Shown: in pieces, positions 42,009 through 50,882 of the stretch
Numbering within the stretch: position 1 is the first letter of the stretch
How the letters are laid out: the number at the start of each line of letters is the position of its first letter
Source of the DNA: Alloacidobacterium dinghuense
GTDB lineage: Bacteria; Acidobacteriota; Terriglobia; Terriglobales; Acidobacteriaceae
Direction of reading: 5' to 3'
Assembly (NCBI RefSeq): GCF_014274465.1
Contig: NZ_CP060394.1
Location: 1,240,001 to 1,304,000, forward strand
Length of the DNA stretch: 64,000 nucleotides
The notes under the pieces: generated by a model
Told to the model about the DNA's origin: nothing
The model's database searches: none
Seen by the model: the letters and a program-made list of their open reading frames with translations, nothing else
Position numbers and translations under genes: made by a program

Positions 42009-44447
42009 CTATCGACCAGAGGTTGATGCTCCTGTTGTGGTCACCGGCGTGGTCGGTGTTGCAGGAGTTCCTTCGCGGATGAGTAGGGCCATTCTTGGGA
42101 AGGTGAAGCTGCCTCCGGCGTCGTCGATTACGTTGACTTGGCAGGTGTAGAGGCCGGGTTTCAGGTCTGCAAGTGGGACGTCGAACTGGAAGGCTATGGC
42201 GTCGCGTGTGGGCACGTTGAGTTGTGTGGCCTGGACGAGTGGGGTTTCGTAGACCTTTAATCCATTGTTTAGAAACTCAATGCTGGTGAAGACGCGGACC
42301 GGGGTTGCTGCCGTGTCCTTACCTTTCCCACCCTTTTGCTTCGCAAAAGAATGGGGCACCCCAGGTTGTGCCTGGGTTGAGTTCGATCCCAGGTCCTCTC
42401 CGCGGACCTGGGGCACCCCGGCCTGATCTGTAACTGTGGTGGTTGCTTTCGCCGGGTTGTAGATCTCGTAGAGGAAATAGAGGTGCTGGTTCTGGCGGAA
42501 GACGTGCGGGAGGTTGGGGACGACTTCCTGGCCGTCACGAATCAGAGGATTGTTGAGCGGGTTATCGGTCTTCTTGCCGGCGGGGATGCGCTGGCTGGCG
42601 AGGACGACGGAGCTGAGCTTGACGGGCGCTTTACGCAGGTCGGGCACGTTGATGTCGGTCTCGAAGGAGCCCATGCGTCCGGTTTCGTTTTCGCGCACGA
42701 CGAACTTGAGATGGAACTTTCCCGCCGGGAGGGTGAAGCTGGTCGAGTACTGGATGTTGCGCTGGCGCACCTGCTGCGACTGGTCGATGGCGAGCTTTAC
42801 GGTATCGCGCGCGTTGCCGATGATGCGGCCGACGGAGTCTTTGACTTCGCCGATGACGTCGAGCGTGGCCTTGTCGCGGTCGCCGCCCTTGACGAAGGGG
42901 ATCTGCGAGCCGGGGACGAGGATAGAGATGGGGACGGAGTAGTGGATGTCGTCGATGCGGAAGTAGAGCGCTTGCAGGTAGACGGAGACGTCGGTTGCCG
43001 GGAGGTCAGTGGCTAGCTCGTCTTCAAGCTGGCGCTCGCGGTCTTCCTTGGTCGAGTGCTTGTAGTCGGCGGGGGCGTAGTAGCCGGGGCGGTACTCGAG
43101 CTTCAGGTCGGAGCGGTTGATCTTGATGGTGAGGCGGCGGTAGGAACCGTCGCGGCGCGTGTCAGACGAGCGGAAGCCGATGACGTAGTAGGCCGACATG
43201 TCCTGCTGCATGCGCTGGAAGGCGGGGGCGAAGTCGTTGGAGTCGAAGAAGGCCTTGCCGCCTGTGTCGGATGAGAGGTTGGCCATGACTTCCTGCGAGT
43301 TGAAGTTGGCATCGAGGTTGTTCTGGAGCGCGCCGCCGTTGTAGGCGCTGTTGCCGCGGATGCTTCCGGTGGATGCGTCGCCTAGCGGAGAGATGGCTTG
43401 CAGGCCGCGCGCGTCGACGCTATAGATGGACATGTTGGAGCGCACGGCGGAGTTGATGGCGGCGTGGAGCGAGGCCTGGTTCTCGATGCCGTCGCGGGAG
43501 ATGCCTCCGGAGAAGTAGAGCAGCGCTTTTTTCTGGTTGATGTAGTTCAGAGACTTTGCGATGGTGGCGATGGCGAAGAGCTCGCGGTCGGTGTTGATGT
43601 CGTTGTACTCGCTCTCGTCGGCGGTGTAGGCAGTGGTGTCTTCGACCTGGTTGGTGGTGCTGGTGGAACCGGGGGCGAATCCCTGGGTCTGGTCGCCGGA
43701 GTAGCTGTTGACGGCGTTGAGGAGGAGCTGCTTGTTCTGGGTGAAGTCCTGATCGAGAGAGAGTGAGCTATCGAGCGAGACGACGGAGACGACGTCGGCG
43801 GCCTGCATTTGTTTGTTGATGTAATTGCGGGCGGCGTCCTGCGCGCGCTCGACATCTTCGGGCTGCATGGAGGTGATGTCAAAGAAGAGGACGACGAGGC
43901 GGTGGTCGCGGAGGGCGTCGCCGGTGATGACGGGCGATTTGCCGAGGAGGATGGAGTTGCCGGCTTTGCCGCTGATGGTGGCTTCGTTGAGCGCGGCGGC
44001 TTCGTCTACGCTTTCGAAATCGAAACTGGTGATCTGCTGCGGCTTGCCGTTTTCAGTGATGGTGAAGTCGCTTTGCTTGAGTCCTTTTACTACCTGGCCG
44101 GTTTTCTTGTCTCGGACGACTATGTTGGTTAGGACTATGTCGCTGTTTACTTTCAGGGTGAAGGATTGGTTTTGTTGGTCTTGCTGATTTTGGGCTTGGA
44201 GGTTGGGGGTTAGGAGTAGTGCCAGGGCAAGTGTCGCTAAAAACCCCACCCTGACTTTGTCAGGATGGGGCACCCGGTGCTTGCATGATCCCAGGTCTTT
44301 TTCCCACCCCAACACGCGAGAACCGCGCGTGTTAGGGGCCCCGGTTTCGCAGACCTGGGGCACCCGTGCTGTGCTGGTGCCAGCGAAAAGCAGATCCTTC
44401 CCCATTCGCCGACTCAGGGTCAGGATGACATCGATTTTCTTGATCAT
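42009..44447 (-). CDS. VWFA-related exported protein with repeat-derived in-frame segments
   Basis: An 812-codon frame. The core (about 88-400) is the acidobacterial VWFA-related domain: SDIVLTNIVVRDKKTGQVVK, KQSDFTITENGKPQQI, then the VWA Rossmann core with FFDITSMQPEDVERAQDAAR in place of a classical DxSxS. The C-terminal half is beta-rich. The ATG at 44447 has AGGAG eight bases upstream overlapping the TonB-gene stop, but codons 6-66 read through dispersed repeats A2 and B3 before a signal peptide (FLATLALALLLTPNLQAQ, 69-86). GTG at 44249 would give a clean signal peptide but lacks a Shine-Dalgarno. A second repeat segment falls at codons about 676-708 (GVPQVRGEDLG, GVPHSFAKQKGG). Confidence 0.87.
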   Translation of the reverse strand: MIKKIDVILTLSRRMGKDLLFAGTSTARVPQVCETGAPNTRGSRVLGWEKDLGSCKHRVPHPDKVRVGFLATLALALLLTPNLQAQNQQDQQNQSFTLKVNSDIVLTNIVVRDKKTGQVVKGLKQSDFTITENGKPQQITSFDFESVDEAAALNEATISGKAGNSILLGKSPVITGDALRDHRLVVLFFDITSMQPEDVERAQDAARNYINKQMQAADVVSVVSLDSSLSLDQDFTQNKQLLLNAVNSYSGDQTQGFAPGSTSTTNQVEDTTAYTADESEYNDINTDRELFAIATIAKSLNYINQKKALLYFSGGISRDGIENQASLHAAINSAVRSNMSIYSVDARGLQAISPLGDASTGSIRGNSAYNGGALQNNLDANFNSQEVMANLSSDTGGKAFFDSNDFAPAFQRMQQDMSAYYVIGFRSSDTRRDGSYRRLTIKINRSDLKLEYRPGYYAPADYKHSTKEDRERQLEDELATDLPATDVSVYLQALYFRIDDIHYSVPISILVPGSQIPFVKGGDRDKATLDVIGEVKDSVGRIIGNARDTVKLAIDQSQQVRQRNIQYSTSFTLPAGKFHLKFVVRENETGRMGSFETDINVPDLRKAPVKLSSVVLASQRIPAGKKTDNPLNNPLIRDGQEVVPNLPHVFRQNQHLYFLYEIYNPAKATTTVTDQAGVPQVRGEDLGSNSTQAQPGVPHSFAKQKGGKGKDTAATPVRVFTSIEFLNNGLKVYETPLVQATQLNVPTRDAIAFQFDVPLADLKPGLYTCQVNVIDDAGGSFTFPRMALLIREGTPATPTTPVTTTGASTSGR
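42327..42420. repeat. Dispersed CCCACCC...GGGGCACCC repeat, copy 2, inside the VWFA gene
   Basis: CCCACCCTTTTGC-TTC-GCAAAAGAATGGGGCACCCC forms a hairpin, followed by a second unit CCCAGGTCC...GGACCTGGGGCACCCCG. The element lies in frame in the VWFA coding sequence. Confidence 0.85.
44244..44366. repeat. Dispersed CCCACCC...GGGGCACCC repeat, copy 3, near the VWFA start
   Basis: CCCACCCTGAC-TTT-GTCAGGATGGGGCACCC is a near-perfect hairpin, followed by CCCAGGTC...GACCTGGGGCACCC enclosing an ACACGCG...CGCGTGT palindrome. It lies between the ATG and the signal-peptide codons of the VWFA gene. Confidence 0.85.
44386..44430. repeat. Dispersed repeat A, copy 2
   Basis: GAAAAGCAGATCCTTC and GGGTCAGGATGACA flank a variable middle. 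It overlaps codons 6-21 of the VWFA frame, adjacent to a CCCACCC-type copy. Confidence 0.8.
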
Positions 44448-44458
44448 CTCTCTGTCTC

Positions 44459-47400
44459 CTAGAAGCGGTAGCGGGCTAAGAAAGTGAATTGACGCATGTT
44501 GGCGGCTGAGGTGACTTGTCCGTAGGTGGCGGAGCCTACGGTGGTGTCGACGCCTGCGTATTGCACCGTGTTGAAGACGTTGTTCGAGGTGGCGCGGACT
44601 TCCAGCGAGCGCATGTCTCCGAAGCGGACGCTTTTCGATAGTGATGCGTTGAAGGAGACGGTGCCGGGGCCGGGGATGGAGTAGCGCGTGGCGGTTCCGT
44701 AGGTGCTGACGGGCTGCGTGAAGGCGTCACGGTTGAACCAGTTGCGGATGGTGCCTCCGCCTTCGGTGAGGGATGCTCCGGGGACCCGGTCGGGGCGCAG
44801 GGAGCCAGCGCTGCCACGGGCGACGTCGTCGATATTGGCCTGGTAATGCGGGGTGAGCGGTTCGCCGGTGGCGAAGTCGAAGGTGCCGGACATGGAGATG
44901 TTGGCGAGCGCGTGGGAGAGCCAGCTTCCGTTGGTGAGCATGTGCGTGTCGGGGCCGAAGGGAAGCTCGTAGACGAAGTCGCCTTTGATTTGTTGGCGGA
45001 CGTCGAAGCTGGAGTTGGATTCTTCGGCGAGGATGTCCTGCCAGTTCTGCGCTACAACGCCGCCGACGCCGCCGACGGAACTGGCGTTATCGATGGAGTG
45101 CGAATAGGTGTAAGTTGCGCCGAGGGCGATGCCGTGCTGCATGCGCTTGCGCAGGCGCACGGCGAGGGCGTTGAAATTGGAGAAGGCGATGGAGTCTTCC
45201 CAGTCGTAGAAGACGCCGCTAAGCGATTCGGTTGCGGTGCGGCCGGGTGCGCTGACGACGTCGAGGCGCGTGCCTTTGGAGCCGTTATAGCCGACGTTGA
45301 GGACGATGCCGAGAGGTAAGGTTCGCTGGATATCCAAGTTCCAGACCTGCACGTAGGGCAGGCGGTAGCGCTTGTTCACGGCGTAATTTCCGGTGTCTTG
45401 CGGAGCGGGGAAGCCGTTGGCCAGCGTGATATCGGCGCCGGTTGTGGATTCGTTGGTCTGCACATCGGCGAAGGGCGGCTGGAAGGCGAAGTCCTGTACG
45501 AACTTTGCATATTGGCCGTTGGCGAAGTTGATGCCGTATCCGGCGCGGATGACGGTGTCTTTTATGGCGCGCCATGCGATGCCGATGCGCGGGGAGAAGT
45601 CGTTGCGTTCGGGGTTGATGAGTGAGCTTGGGTATTTACCTGAGAAGGGGCCTACCTGATTCGGCTGGACGGGGACGACGGTAGTGAAATCGTTGCCGAC
45701 GTCGAGGTTGACGAGGCGGTCGTCTTTTTCTGAGTAGGGTGAGAAGTATTCATAGCGCAGTCCGGCATTGACTGTGAAGTTCGGAAGAGCCTGCCAGCTG
45801 TCCTGCGCGAAGAGATCGTAGACGTTCTCGCGGAGATAGGCTTTCTGGTACGGCGCCTGCAGTGCACTCTGTTGTGGGAAGCCGAGGAGCAGGTCGGCGA
45901 GATCGGAGCCGGTGGTTGAGACGCCGGGCGTAGTGTTGGTGGGTGAACCGGGCTGGCGGGTGAAGAGTCCGGTGAAGTAGAAGCTGCCGGTGGAGTTGGC
46001 CTGGCCGATCATGTCGAGGTGGACGCGGCGGAAATCGCCACCGAATTTGAAGTTGTTCTTGTGGTGAATCCAGGAGCTGGACTCGGTGATGGAGATGGTC
46101 TGGTTGACGTGCAGATTCGGCTGCTGCTCGTTGAGTCCGGTGAACTGGGTGAGCGTGACGCTGGGCAGGCCGAAGTTGAGTGGGCTGGTCGCGCCGTTGA
46201 AGACGTTGATGCCGAGCTGGCTGGCTACGTCGGTTGTGTTGGTGAAGTAGTTGAGCAGCTGCGTGTCGCTCCGGTTCCAGCCTGCTGTGAGGTTGTTGGT
46301 GAGCTTGTTCTTGCCGATGGTGTAGCCGGCTTGCAGGGAGTATTGGTGCGTCTGCTGCTTGCCGCCGAGATCGGGGAAGATACTCAGCTCGTCAGCCGCG
46401 TTGTGGCTGTAGTTGAAATTGAAGTTGATGGTCTGGCGCAACGTGTTGCTGCCCTGACCCATGACCTGGCGGATCATGCCGATCATCGGCGAGCCGCCCG
46501 CGCTGGAGCCGAAGTTGTGGACGAAGCGGACTCCGACATTTGTGGTGTTGGTCTGCGCGGTCGATATGCGCTGGTAGTTCTGGAATGCTCCGGGCAGGTT
46601 TTGTTGCGGGACGTAGTTAAGTAGTTGGGTTGCCTGCGGCGAAATGCAGGACGCGGGGATGCGGTTGCCGACGAAGGGCTGTCCCGGTACGTTGCCATTG
46701 GCGGTGCAGGTTACTCCTCCAGGCGTGCTGGATGCCGGAGGATTGTAGATGGTGACGGGCTGGCCGCTTTGCGTGGTGAGTGCTGAAAGATCACCGGCAC
46801 GTTCGGCAGCTGTGGGCACGGTTCCGTATTGGTTGAAGGGCGACGAAGTGTAGTTGCCGGCGAGTGTGAAGAACAGGAAATCTTTCGTGTCTTTGGTGAG
46901 AATCTTTGGAATGTAGGGCGCGCCGACGAAGGTCAGGCCAAAGTGGTTTGACTGATAGGCGGGCTGGTTCAGCTCCGCTCCGCGAATGGAAAACGGCTCG
47001 GCGTTGAGCGCGGAGTTGCCGCCATTCCAGAAGAAGGCTCCGTGGGGCTGATTCGGTTTGAAGTTGCGGAAGTTGCCGCGTCCGCCGAATCCTCCTCTGC
47101 CGCCGCCACCACCAAACCCTCCGGGGCCGCCGAATGCGCTGTCTTGTCCACCTCCGCGACTGCTTCTACCCGGTGTCTGCGACAGCGACTGATTGAATTC
47201 GTTGTCTTCCATGTTCTGGCGCATCTGGTTGAAGTCGATGCCGGCGAATGGGTTTGTCGTTCCGCTTTGTCCACTTACGGCGACCGATTCGCTGGAGAAG
47301 TCGGAGTTATTGGCGAGCGTTGGGAGTTGCGCGTCGGAGCTGCCGCCGCCTCCTGAGCCGGCTTGTATGAGATCGCTCGCTCCGCTGAGCATGCTGAGAT

Positions 47401-47857
47401 TCAACGCTCCGTTCCCGGCGTATTGGCGGAGGTTTTGAATGAGCTGCGCGGTCTGTTCCGAGCCTTCCTGCTGAGTGGCACGCGATGCGAGAGTGAGTGC
47501 GAAGTCCGCCTGCTGATCGTGGGAGGTGGCGTTGAGCAGGGCCTCTTTTGTGGTGGCGGCGAAGGCGGCGAAGTCTGTTTTCAAAACATAGCGGCCGTTC
47601 TGCGGAATTGTGAGCGAGTAGGCTCCGGCGGCGTCGGTGACAGTGCTGTATTTCTTACCCGTCAGCGTGTTGGTAGCGGTGATGCTCACGCCGGGCAGAG
47701 GCGTGGCGCCGGATTTCACGGCGCCGTGAATCGTTCCGCCTGTTTGCGCGGACGACGCGGGAGGCGCTGCTGGTGCGGGCGTGACCGCTGGGGGAGTCTG
47801 TGCCAGAGATGTCGCCGAGATGGCTAGCAACAGGCTGATGGTCAGCAATCGGAGCAC
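44459..47857 (-). CDS. TonB-dependent-receptor-like outer-membrane protein with carboxypeptidase-regulatory domain
   Basis: A protein of about 1,132 residues of the acidobacterial Oar-like type. A signal peptide (RLLTISLLLAISATSLAQ) and a proline/alanine linker precede a carboxypeptidase-regulatory Ig-like domain (GGTIHGAVKSGATPLPGVSI). A glycine-rich segment (GGPGGFGGGGGRGGFGGRG) and a long beta-barrel follow, ending in the aromatic FTFLARYRF. A proper TonB box is not obvious. The substrate is unknown. The start is ambiguous: GTG 47857 has GAGG upstream; TTG 47875 or 47872 are alternatives. It sits between the DUF5666 gene (19 bases) and the VWFA gene (11 bases). Confidence 0.9.
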   Translation of the reverse strand: MLRLLTISLLLAISATSLAQTPPAVTPAPAAPPASSAQTGGTIHGAVKSGATPLPGVSITATNTLTGKKYSTVTDAAGAYSLTIPQNGRYVLKTDFAAFAATTKEALLNATSHDQQADFALTLASRATQQEGSEQTAQLIQNLRQYAGNGALNLSMLSGASDLIQAGSGGGGSSDAQLPTLANNSDFSSESVAVSGQSGTTNPFAGIDFNQMRQNMEDNEFNQSLSQTPGRSSRGGGQDSAFGGPGGFGGGGGRGGFGGRGNFRNFKPNQPHGAFFWNGGNSALNAEPFSIRGAELNQPAYQSNHFGLTFVGAPYIPKILTKDTKDFLFFTLAGNYTSSPFNQYGTVPTAAERAGDLSALTTQSGQPVTIYNPPASSTPGGVTCTANGNVPGQPFVGNRIPASCISPQATQLLNYVPQQNLPGAFQNYQRISTAQTNTTNVGVRFVHNFGSSAGGSPMIGMIRQVMGQGSNTLRQTINFNFNYSHNAADELSIFPDLGGKQQTHQYSLQAGYTIGKNKLTNNLTAGWNRSDTQLLNYFTNTTDVASQLGINVFNGATSPLNFGLPSVTLTQFTGLNEQQPNLHVNQTISITESSSWIHHKNNFKFGGDFRRVHLDMIGQANSTGSFYFTGLFTRQPGSPTNTTPGVSTTGSDLADLLLGFPQQSALQAPYQKAYLRENVYDLFAQDSWQALPNFTVNAGLRYEYFSPYSEKDDRLVNLDVGNDFTTVVPVQPNQVGPFSGKYPSSLINPERNDFSPRIGIAWRAIKDTVIRAGYGINFANGQYAKFVQDFAFQPPFADVQTNESTTGADITLANGFPAPQDTGNYAVNKRYRLPYVQVWNLDIQRTLPLGIVLNVGYNGSKGTRLDVVSAPGRTATESLSGVFYDWEDSIAFSNFNALAVRLRKRMQHGIALGATYTYSHSIDNASSVGGVGGVVAQNWQDILAEESNSSFDVRQQIKGDFVYELPFGPDTHMLTNGSWLSHALANISMSGTFDFATGEPLTPHYQANIDDVARGSAGSLRPDRVPGASLTEGGGTIRNWFNRDAFTQPVSTYGTATRYSIPGPGTVSFNASLSKSVRFGDMRSLEVRATSNNVFNTVQYAGVDTTVGSATYGQVTSAANMRQFTFLARYRF

Positions 47858-47876
47858 GAGTGGAATCCTCAACAAT

Positions 47877-48593
47877 CTACTGCGGCTGCTGCGGTGAAGC
47901 CGCTGCTGCGCTGCCAGCGTTGGGGCCGGCACCACCCGGGCCGCGACGCGGATCGACGACGGAAAGCTGGGTCGCGACGAAGTTGCCGTCCTTGAGTGCT
48001 CCGCGTGATGTGACGGCGTCACCCACCTTAATATCTGCGAGCGTGATGCTCTCGCGGTGTTTCTGGAATGAAGTGTTCTCGTCGACGGTAATGGTTTGGG
48101 CTTTCTTGTCGGGGCGCTCGATGGTGAGGGTGAGCTCGTTGATCGCCGTGATTTTGCCCGCAGTCCATGTCTTGCCGAAGTCGGCCTGCATCTGCTTCAT
48201 GCGCGCCACCTGTTCCGCGTCGAGTACGGCGAGAAATACAGCGCCGACGGTGTGGGCTTTGTCGTCTACTTCGCCGCCGGTCATGACGACATCGCCGACT
48301 TTGATCTCGGTGGCCTTGATGGGCTGGCGATCTTTCATGACACGAGTGTTGGGGCCGGTCGCGACATTGTAGGTAGTTCCGTCCTCGGCCTTGACGGTGA
48401 ACTGGCTGCCGGTGATGGCGGTGACAGTACCGTGTACGGCGGAGCCCATGCCCATGAAACCGCCGCGCTGGCCGCCGCCCTGGCGTTCGTGCTCCGGACT
48501 GGATTGCGCGTCTGGCTGTTGGGCGAAGAGCGGCGCGAGCGCCATCGAAGTGAGAAGCAGAAGCAATGGAAGGCGAGGATGAGCTACTTTCAT
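47877..48593 (-). CDS. Exported DUF5666 domain protein
   Basis: A 238-residue exported protein (signal peptide LLLLLTSMALAPLFAQ) with two OB-like DUF5666 modules: VHGTVTAITGSQFTVKAEDG and WTAGKITAINELTLTIERPD, each with a GDVV/GDAV turn (EIKVGDVVMTGG, DIKVGDAVTSRG). Low-complexity glycine-rich linkers lie at both ends. The function is unknown; it is the first gene of the run leading to the TonB-type receptor. Confidence 0.85.
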   Translation of the reverse strand: MKVAHPRLPLLLLLTSMALAPLFAQQPDAQSSPEHERQGGGQRGGFMGMGSAVHGTVTAITGSQFTVKAEDGTTYNVATGPNTRVMKDRQPIKATEIKVGDVVMTGGEVDDKAHTVGAVFLAVLDAEQVARMKQMQADFGKTWTAGKITAINELTLTIERPDKKAQTITVDENTSFQKHRESITLADIKVGDAVTSRGALKDGNFVATQLSVVDPRRGPGGAGPNAGSAAAASPQQPQ

Positions 48594-48777
48594 AGGTTAC
48601 TTATACCCTTTTGACTCGGTTATAGGCCGTGTCGCACGCACTGGGCAATTTGACTGCCTGATAGACGTAAAAATATGAGCCGGAGTCTCAGCGGGCGGCA
48701 TCAGGAGATACGTCTATAGGGACTTTTTGTTCATGGATTTGGCGTACGAATTACGACATTGCGGTAAACTTCCGGAA

Positions 48778-49488
48778 ATGTCGCATCATCAAGATTCTGC
48801 TCATACTGAAGCGCATTTCGGATCAAGCGAGGTGGTCCGCGATGTGGTGATTGGCATGTCGGATGGCCTGACCGTTCCGTTTGCGCTGGCGGCTGGTTTG
48901 TCGGGTGTTGGGGCCTCGACGCATGTGGTGGTGATTGCAGGCCTGGCGGAGATTGCCGCCGGTTCGATTGCCATGGGTCTGGGCGGGTATCTGGCTTCGC
49001 GGGGCGACTCGGAGCATTACGCGAGCGAACGCAGGCGCGAAGAGATGGAAGTGGTCGAACGGACGCGCGATGAGGAAGAAGAGATCTACGACATCTTTGA
49101 GGAATATGGCGTCACGCGGGCTGAGAGCGATCCAGTGCTGCAGGCGCTCAAGCGCAATCCAAAGGCATGGGTGGATTTCATGATGCGGTTTGAGCTGGGA
49201 CTGGAGGAGCCGGAGGTGCATCGGGCGCGACAGAGCGCGGCTACGATTGCGATTTCCTATATCGTTGGCGGGCTGGTGCCGCTCGTGCCGTATATGGTTC
49301 TTGATGACAACGTGCGGGCGCTGGCGGCTTCTGTAGCGATTACGCTGGTCGCTCTTGCGGTTTTCGGCGCGGTGAAGGGCAGGTTTACCGGAGCGGGTGT
49401 ATGGCGCAGTGGCCTGCAGACGGTTTCGATTGGTGGGCTGGCTGCCGCAGCGGCGTATGCGCTGGCTCGGCTGTTTCATTCTCACTGA
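48778..49488 (+). CDS. VIT1/CCC1-family transporter
   Basis: A 236-residue protein with about five membrane segments. The first (VVRDVVIGMSDGLTVPFALA) and the AGLAEIAAGSIAMGLGGYLA segment are typical of vacuolar iron/manganese transporter relatives; between them and the next helices is a cytoplasmic helical hairpin rich in glutamates (EEEEIYDIFEEYGV) that in VIT1 binds metals. The bacterial direction and metal are unproven. ATG 48778 gives the family N-terminus MSHHQDSAHTEAHFG; the longer in-frame start at 48727 is less likely. Confidence 0.88.
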   Translation: MSHHQDSAHTEAHFGSSEVVRDVVIGMSDGLTVPFALAAGLSGVGASTHVVVIAGLAEIAAGSIAMGLGGYLASRGDSEHYASERRREEMEVVERTRDEEEEIYDIFEEYGVTRAESDPVLQALKRNPKAWVDFMMRFELGLEEPEVHRARQSAATIAISYIVGGLVPLVPYMVLDDNVRALAASVAITLVALAVFGAVKGRFTGAGVWRSGLQTVSIGGLAAAAAYALARLFHSH

Positions 49489-49597
49489 GAGTGCGGATTG
49501 CTGAAGCGCACTTTGCTCAGCTGGGACCAATGTTAACCTTGCGGGCAACACGCCGCTGCAAATGCTCTCTAAATGTAGAGAAGGAGCGAGGATACCG

Positions 49598-50863
49598 ATG
49601 AGTTCACTGGCGACCCCGGCCGTGGCAAGCTCTCTGGCTCAACAATTTTGTAATGTGCGGCGACAGACCGAACTGCTCTGTGCGCCGCTTACTGCCGAGG
49701 ACATGATGGTGCAGTCGTGCGCCGAGGCGAGCCCCGCCAAGTGGCACCTGGCGCATACGACGTGGTTCTTCGAAACGTTTATTTTGCGGGAATTGGATCC
49801 CGACTACAGGCCTTTCCATCCTGACTTTCTCTGGCTTTTTAACAGCTACTACAACGCCGTGTCGGAACAGCCAGAGAAGAAACTGCGCGCCTCGTTCTCG
49901 CGGCCGGGCGTGCAGGAAATTCACGCGTATCGGGAATACGTAGACAAGGCTCTGCACAAGTGGCTCAAGACCGGCGCGCCGCAAGCGGTGGAGCACCGGA
50001 CTGTCCTCGGAATACACCACGAACAGCAGCATCAGGAATTGCTGCTGACCGATATTAAGCACGCGTTCTGGACGAATCCACTGCGGCCGGCCTATCTGGT
50101 GTTGCCATTTGAGAATCTTGGCGACGCGGCAGCAGAGGTGGAATGGCGGGAATACGTGGGCGGTCTGGCGGAGATTGGCCATGGGAGTGACGGTTTCTGC
50201 TTCGACAACGAATTGCCGCGGCATCGGGTCTATCTGGAGCCTTTTGCTCTCGCCTCGCGGCTTGTGACGTGCGCGGAGTACCTGGACTTCATCGAAGATG
50301 GTGGCTATCGGCGGCCCGAGTTATGGCTCGCGGAGGGATGGCAGGCGGTGCAGGGCGAGGCATGGAGCGCGCCACTTTACTGGAATCGGGACAAGGAATC
50401 GAAAGCGTGGAGCGTCTTTACGCTGAGAGGAGAGATTTCGCTCAACGACATAGAGCAGACGACTGTATGCCACGTGAGCTACTACGAGGCGGATGCTTAT
50501 GCACGGTGGGCAGGAAAACGGCTTCCCACTGAAACGGAATGGGAGGTTGCTGCATCTGATGGCGTTGTGAGTGGAAATCTGTTGGAAGACGGCGTGCTGC
50601 ATACGACGGTTGCGTCTGGGACCGGCAGGCAACAGATGTTCGGTGACGCGTGGGAGTGGACGGCGAGCGCTTACCTGGGATATCCGGGGTTTCATGCATT
50701 GCCCGGAGCGCTGGGTGAGTACAACGGGAAATTCATGTCAAACCAGATGGTGTTGCGCGGCGGTTCCTGCGTAACGCCGCGCACACATATTCGCGCGAGC
50801 TACCGGAACTTCTTTTCTCCGGCGACGCGCTGGCAGTTTTCAGGCATTCGCTTAGCAAGATAG
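49598..50863 (+). CDS. egtB: Ergothioneine biosynthesis protein EgtB (sulfoxide synthase)
   Basis: A 421-residue EgtB. The N-terminal DinB_2 domain carries the iron ligands: one histidine in KWHLAHTTWFFE and HxxxH in GIHHEQQHQELLLTDIKH. The C-terminal FGE-sulfatase domain follows (YYEADAYARWAGKRLPTETE, QMFGDAWEWTASAYLGYPGF, VLRGGSCVTPRTHIR). EgtB joins sulfur from a thiol donor to trimethylhistidine. ATG 49598 is preceded by AGGAG. Next to egtD, it completes the central pair of the pathway; the C-S lyase EgtE and other genes are not in the window. Confidence 0.95.
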   Translation: MSSLATPAVASSLAQQFCNVRRQTELLCAPLTAEDMMVQSCAEASPAKWHLAHTTWFFETFILRELDPDYRPFHPDFLWLFNSYYNAVSEQPEKKLRASFSRPGVQEIHAYREYVDKALHKWLKTGAPQAVEHRTVLGIHHEQQHQELLLTDIKHAFWTNPLRPAYLVLPFENLGDAAAEVEWREYVGGLAEIGHGSDGFCFDNELPRHRVYLEPFALASRLVTCAEYLDFIEDGGYRRPELWLAEGWQAVQGEAWSAPLYWNRDKESKAWSVFTLRGEISLNDIEQTTVCHVSYYEADAYARWAGKRLPTETEWEVAASDGVVSGNLLEDGVLHTTVASGTGRQQMFGDAWEWTASAYLGYPGFHALPGALGEYNGKFMSNQMVLRGGSCVTPRTHIRASYRNFFSPATRWQFSGIRLAR

Positions 50864-50882
50864 TTTCCCAGGAGCTCGACCA

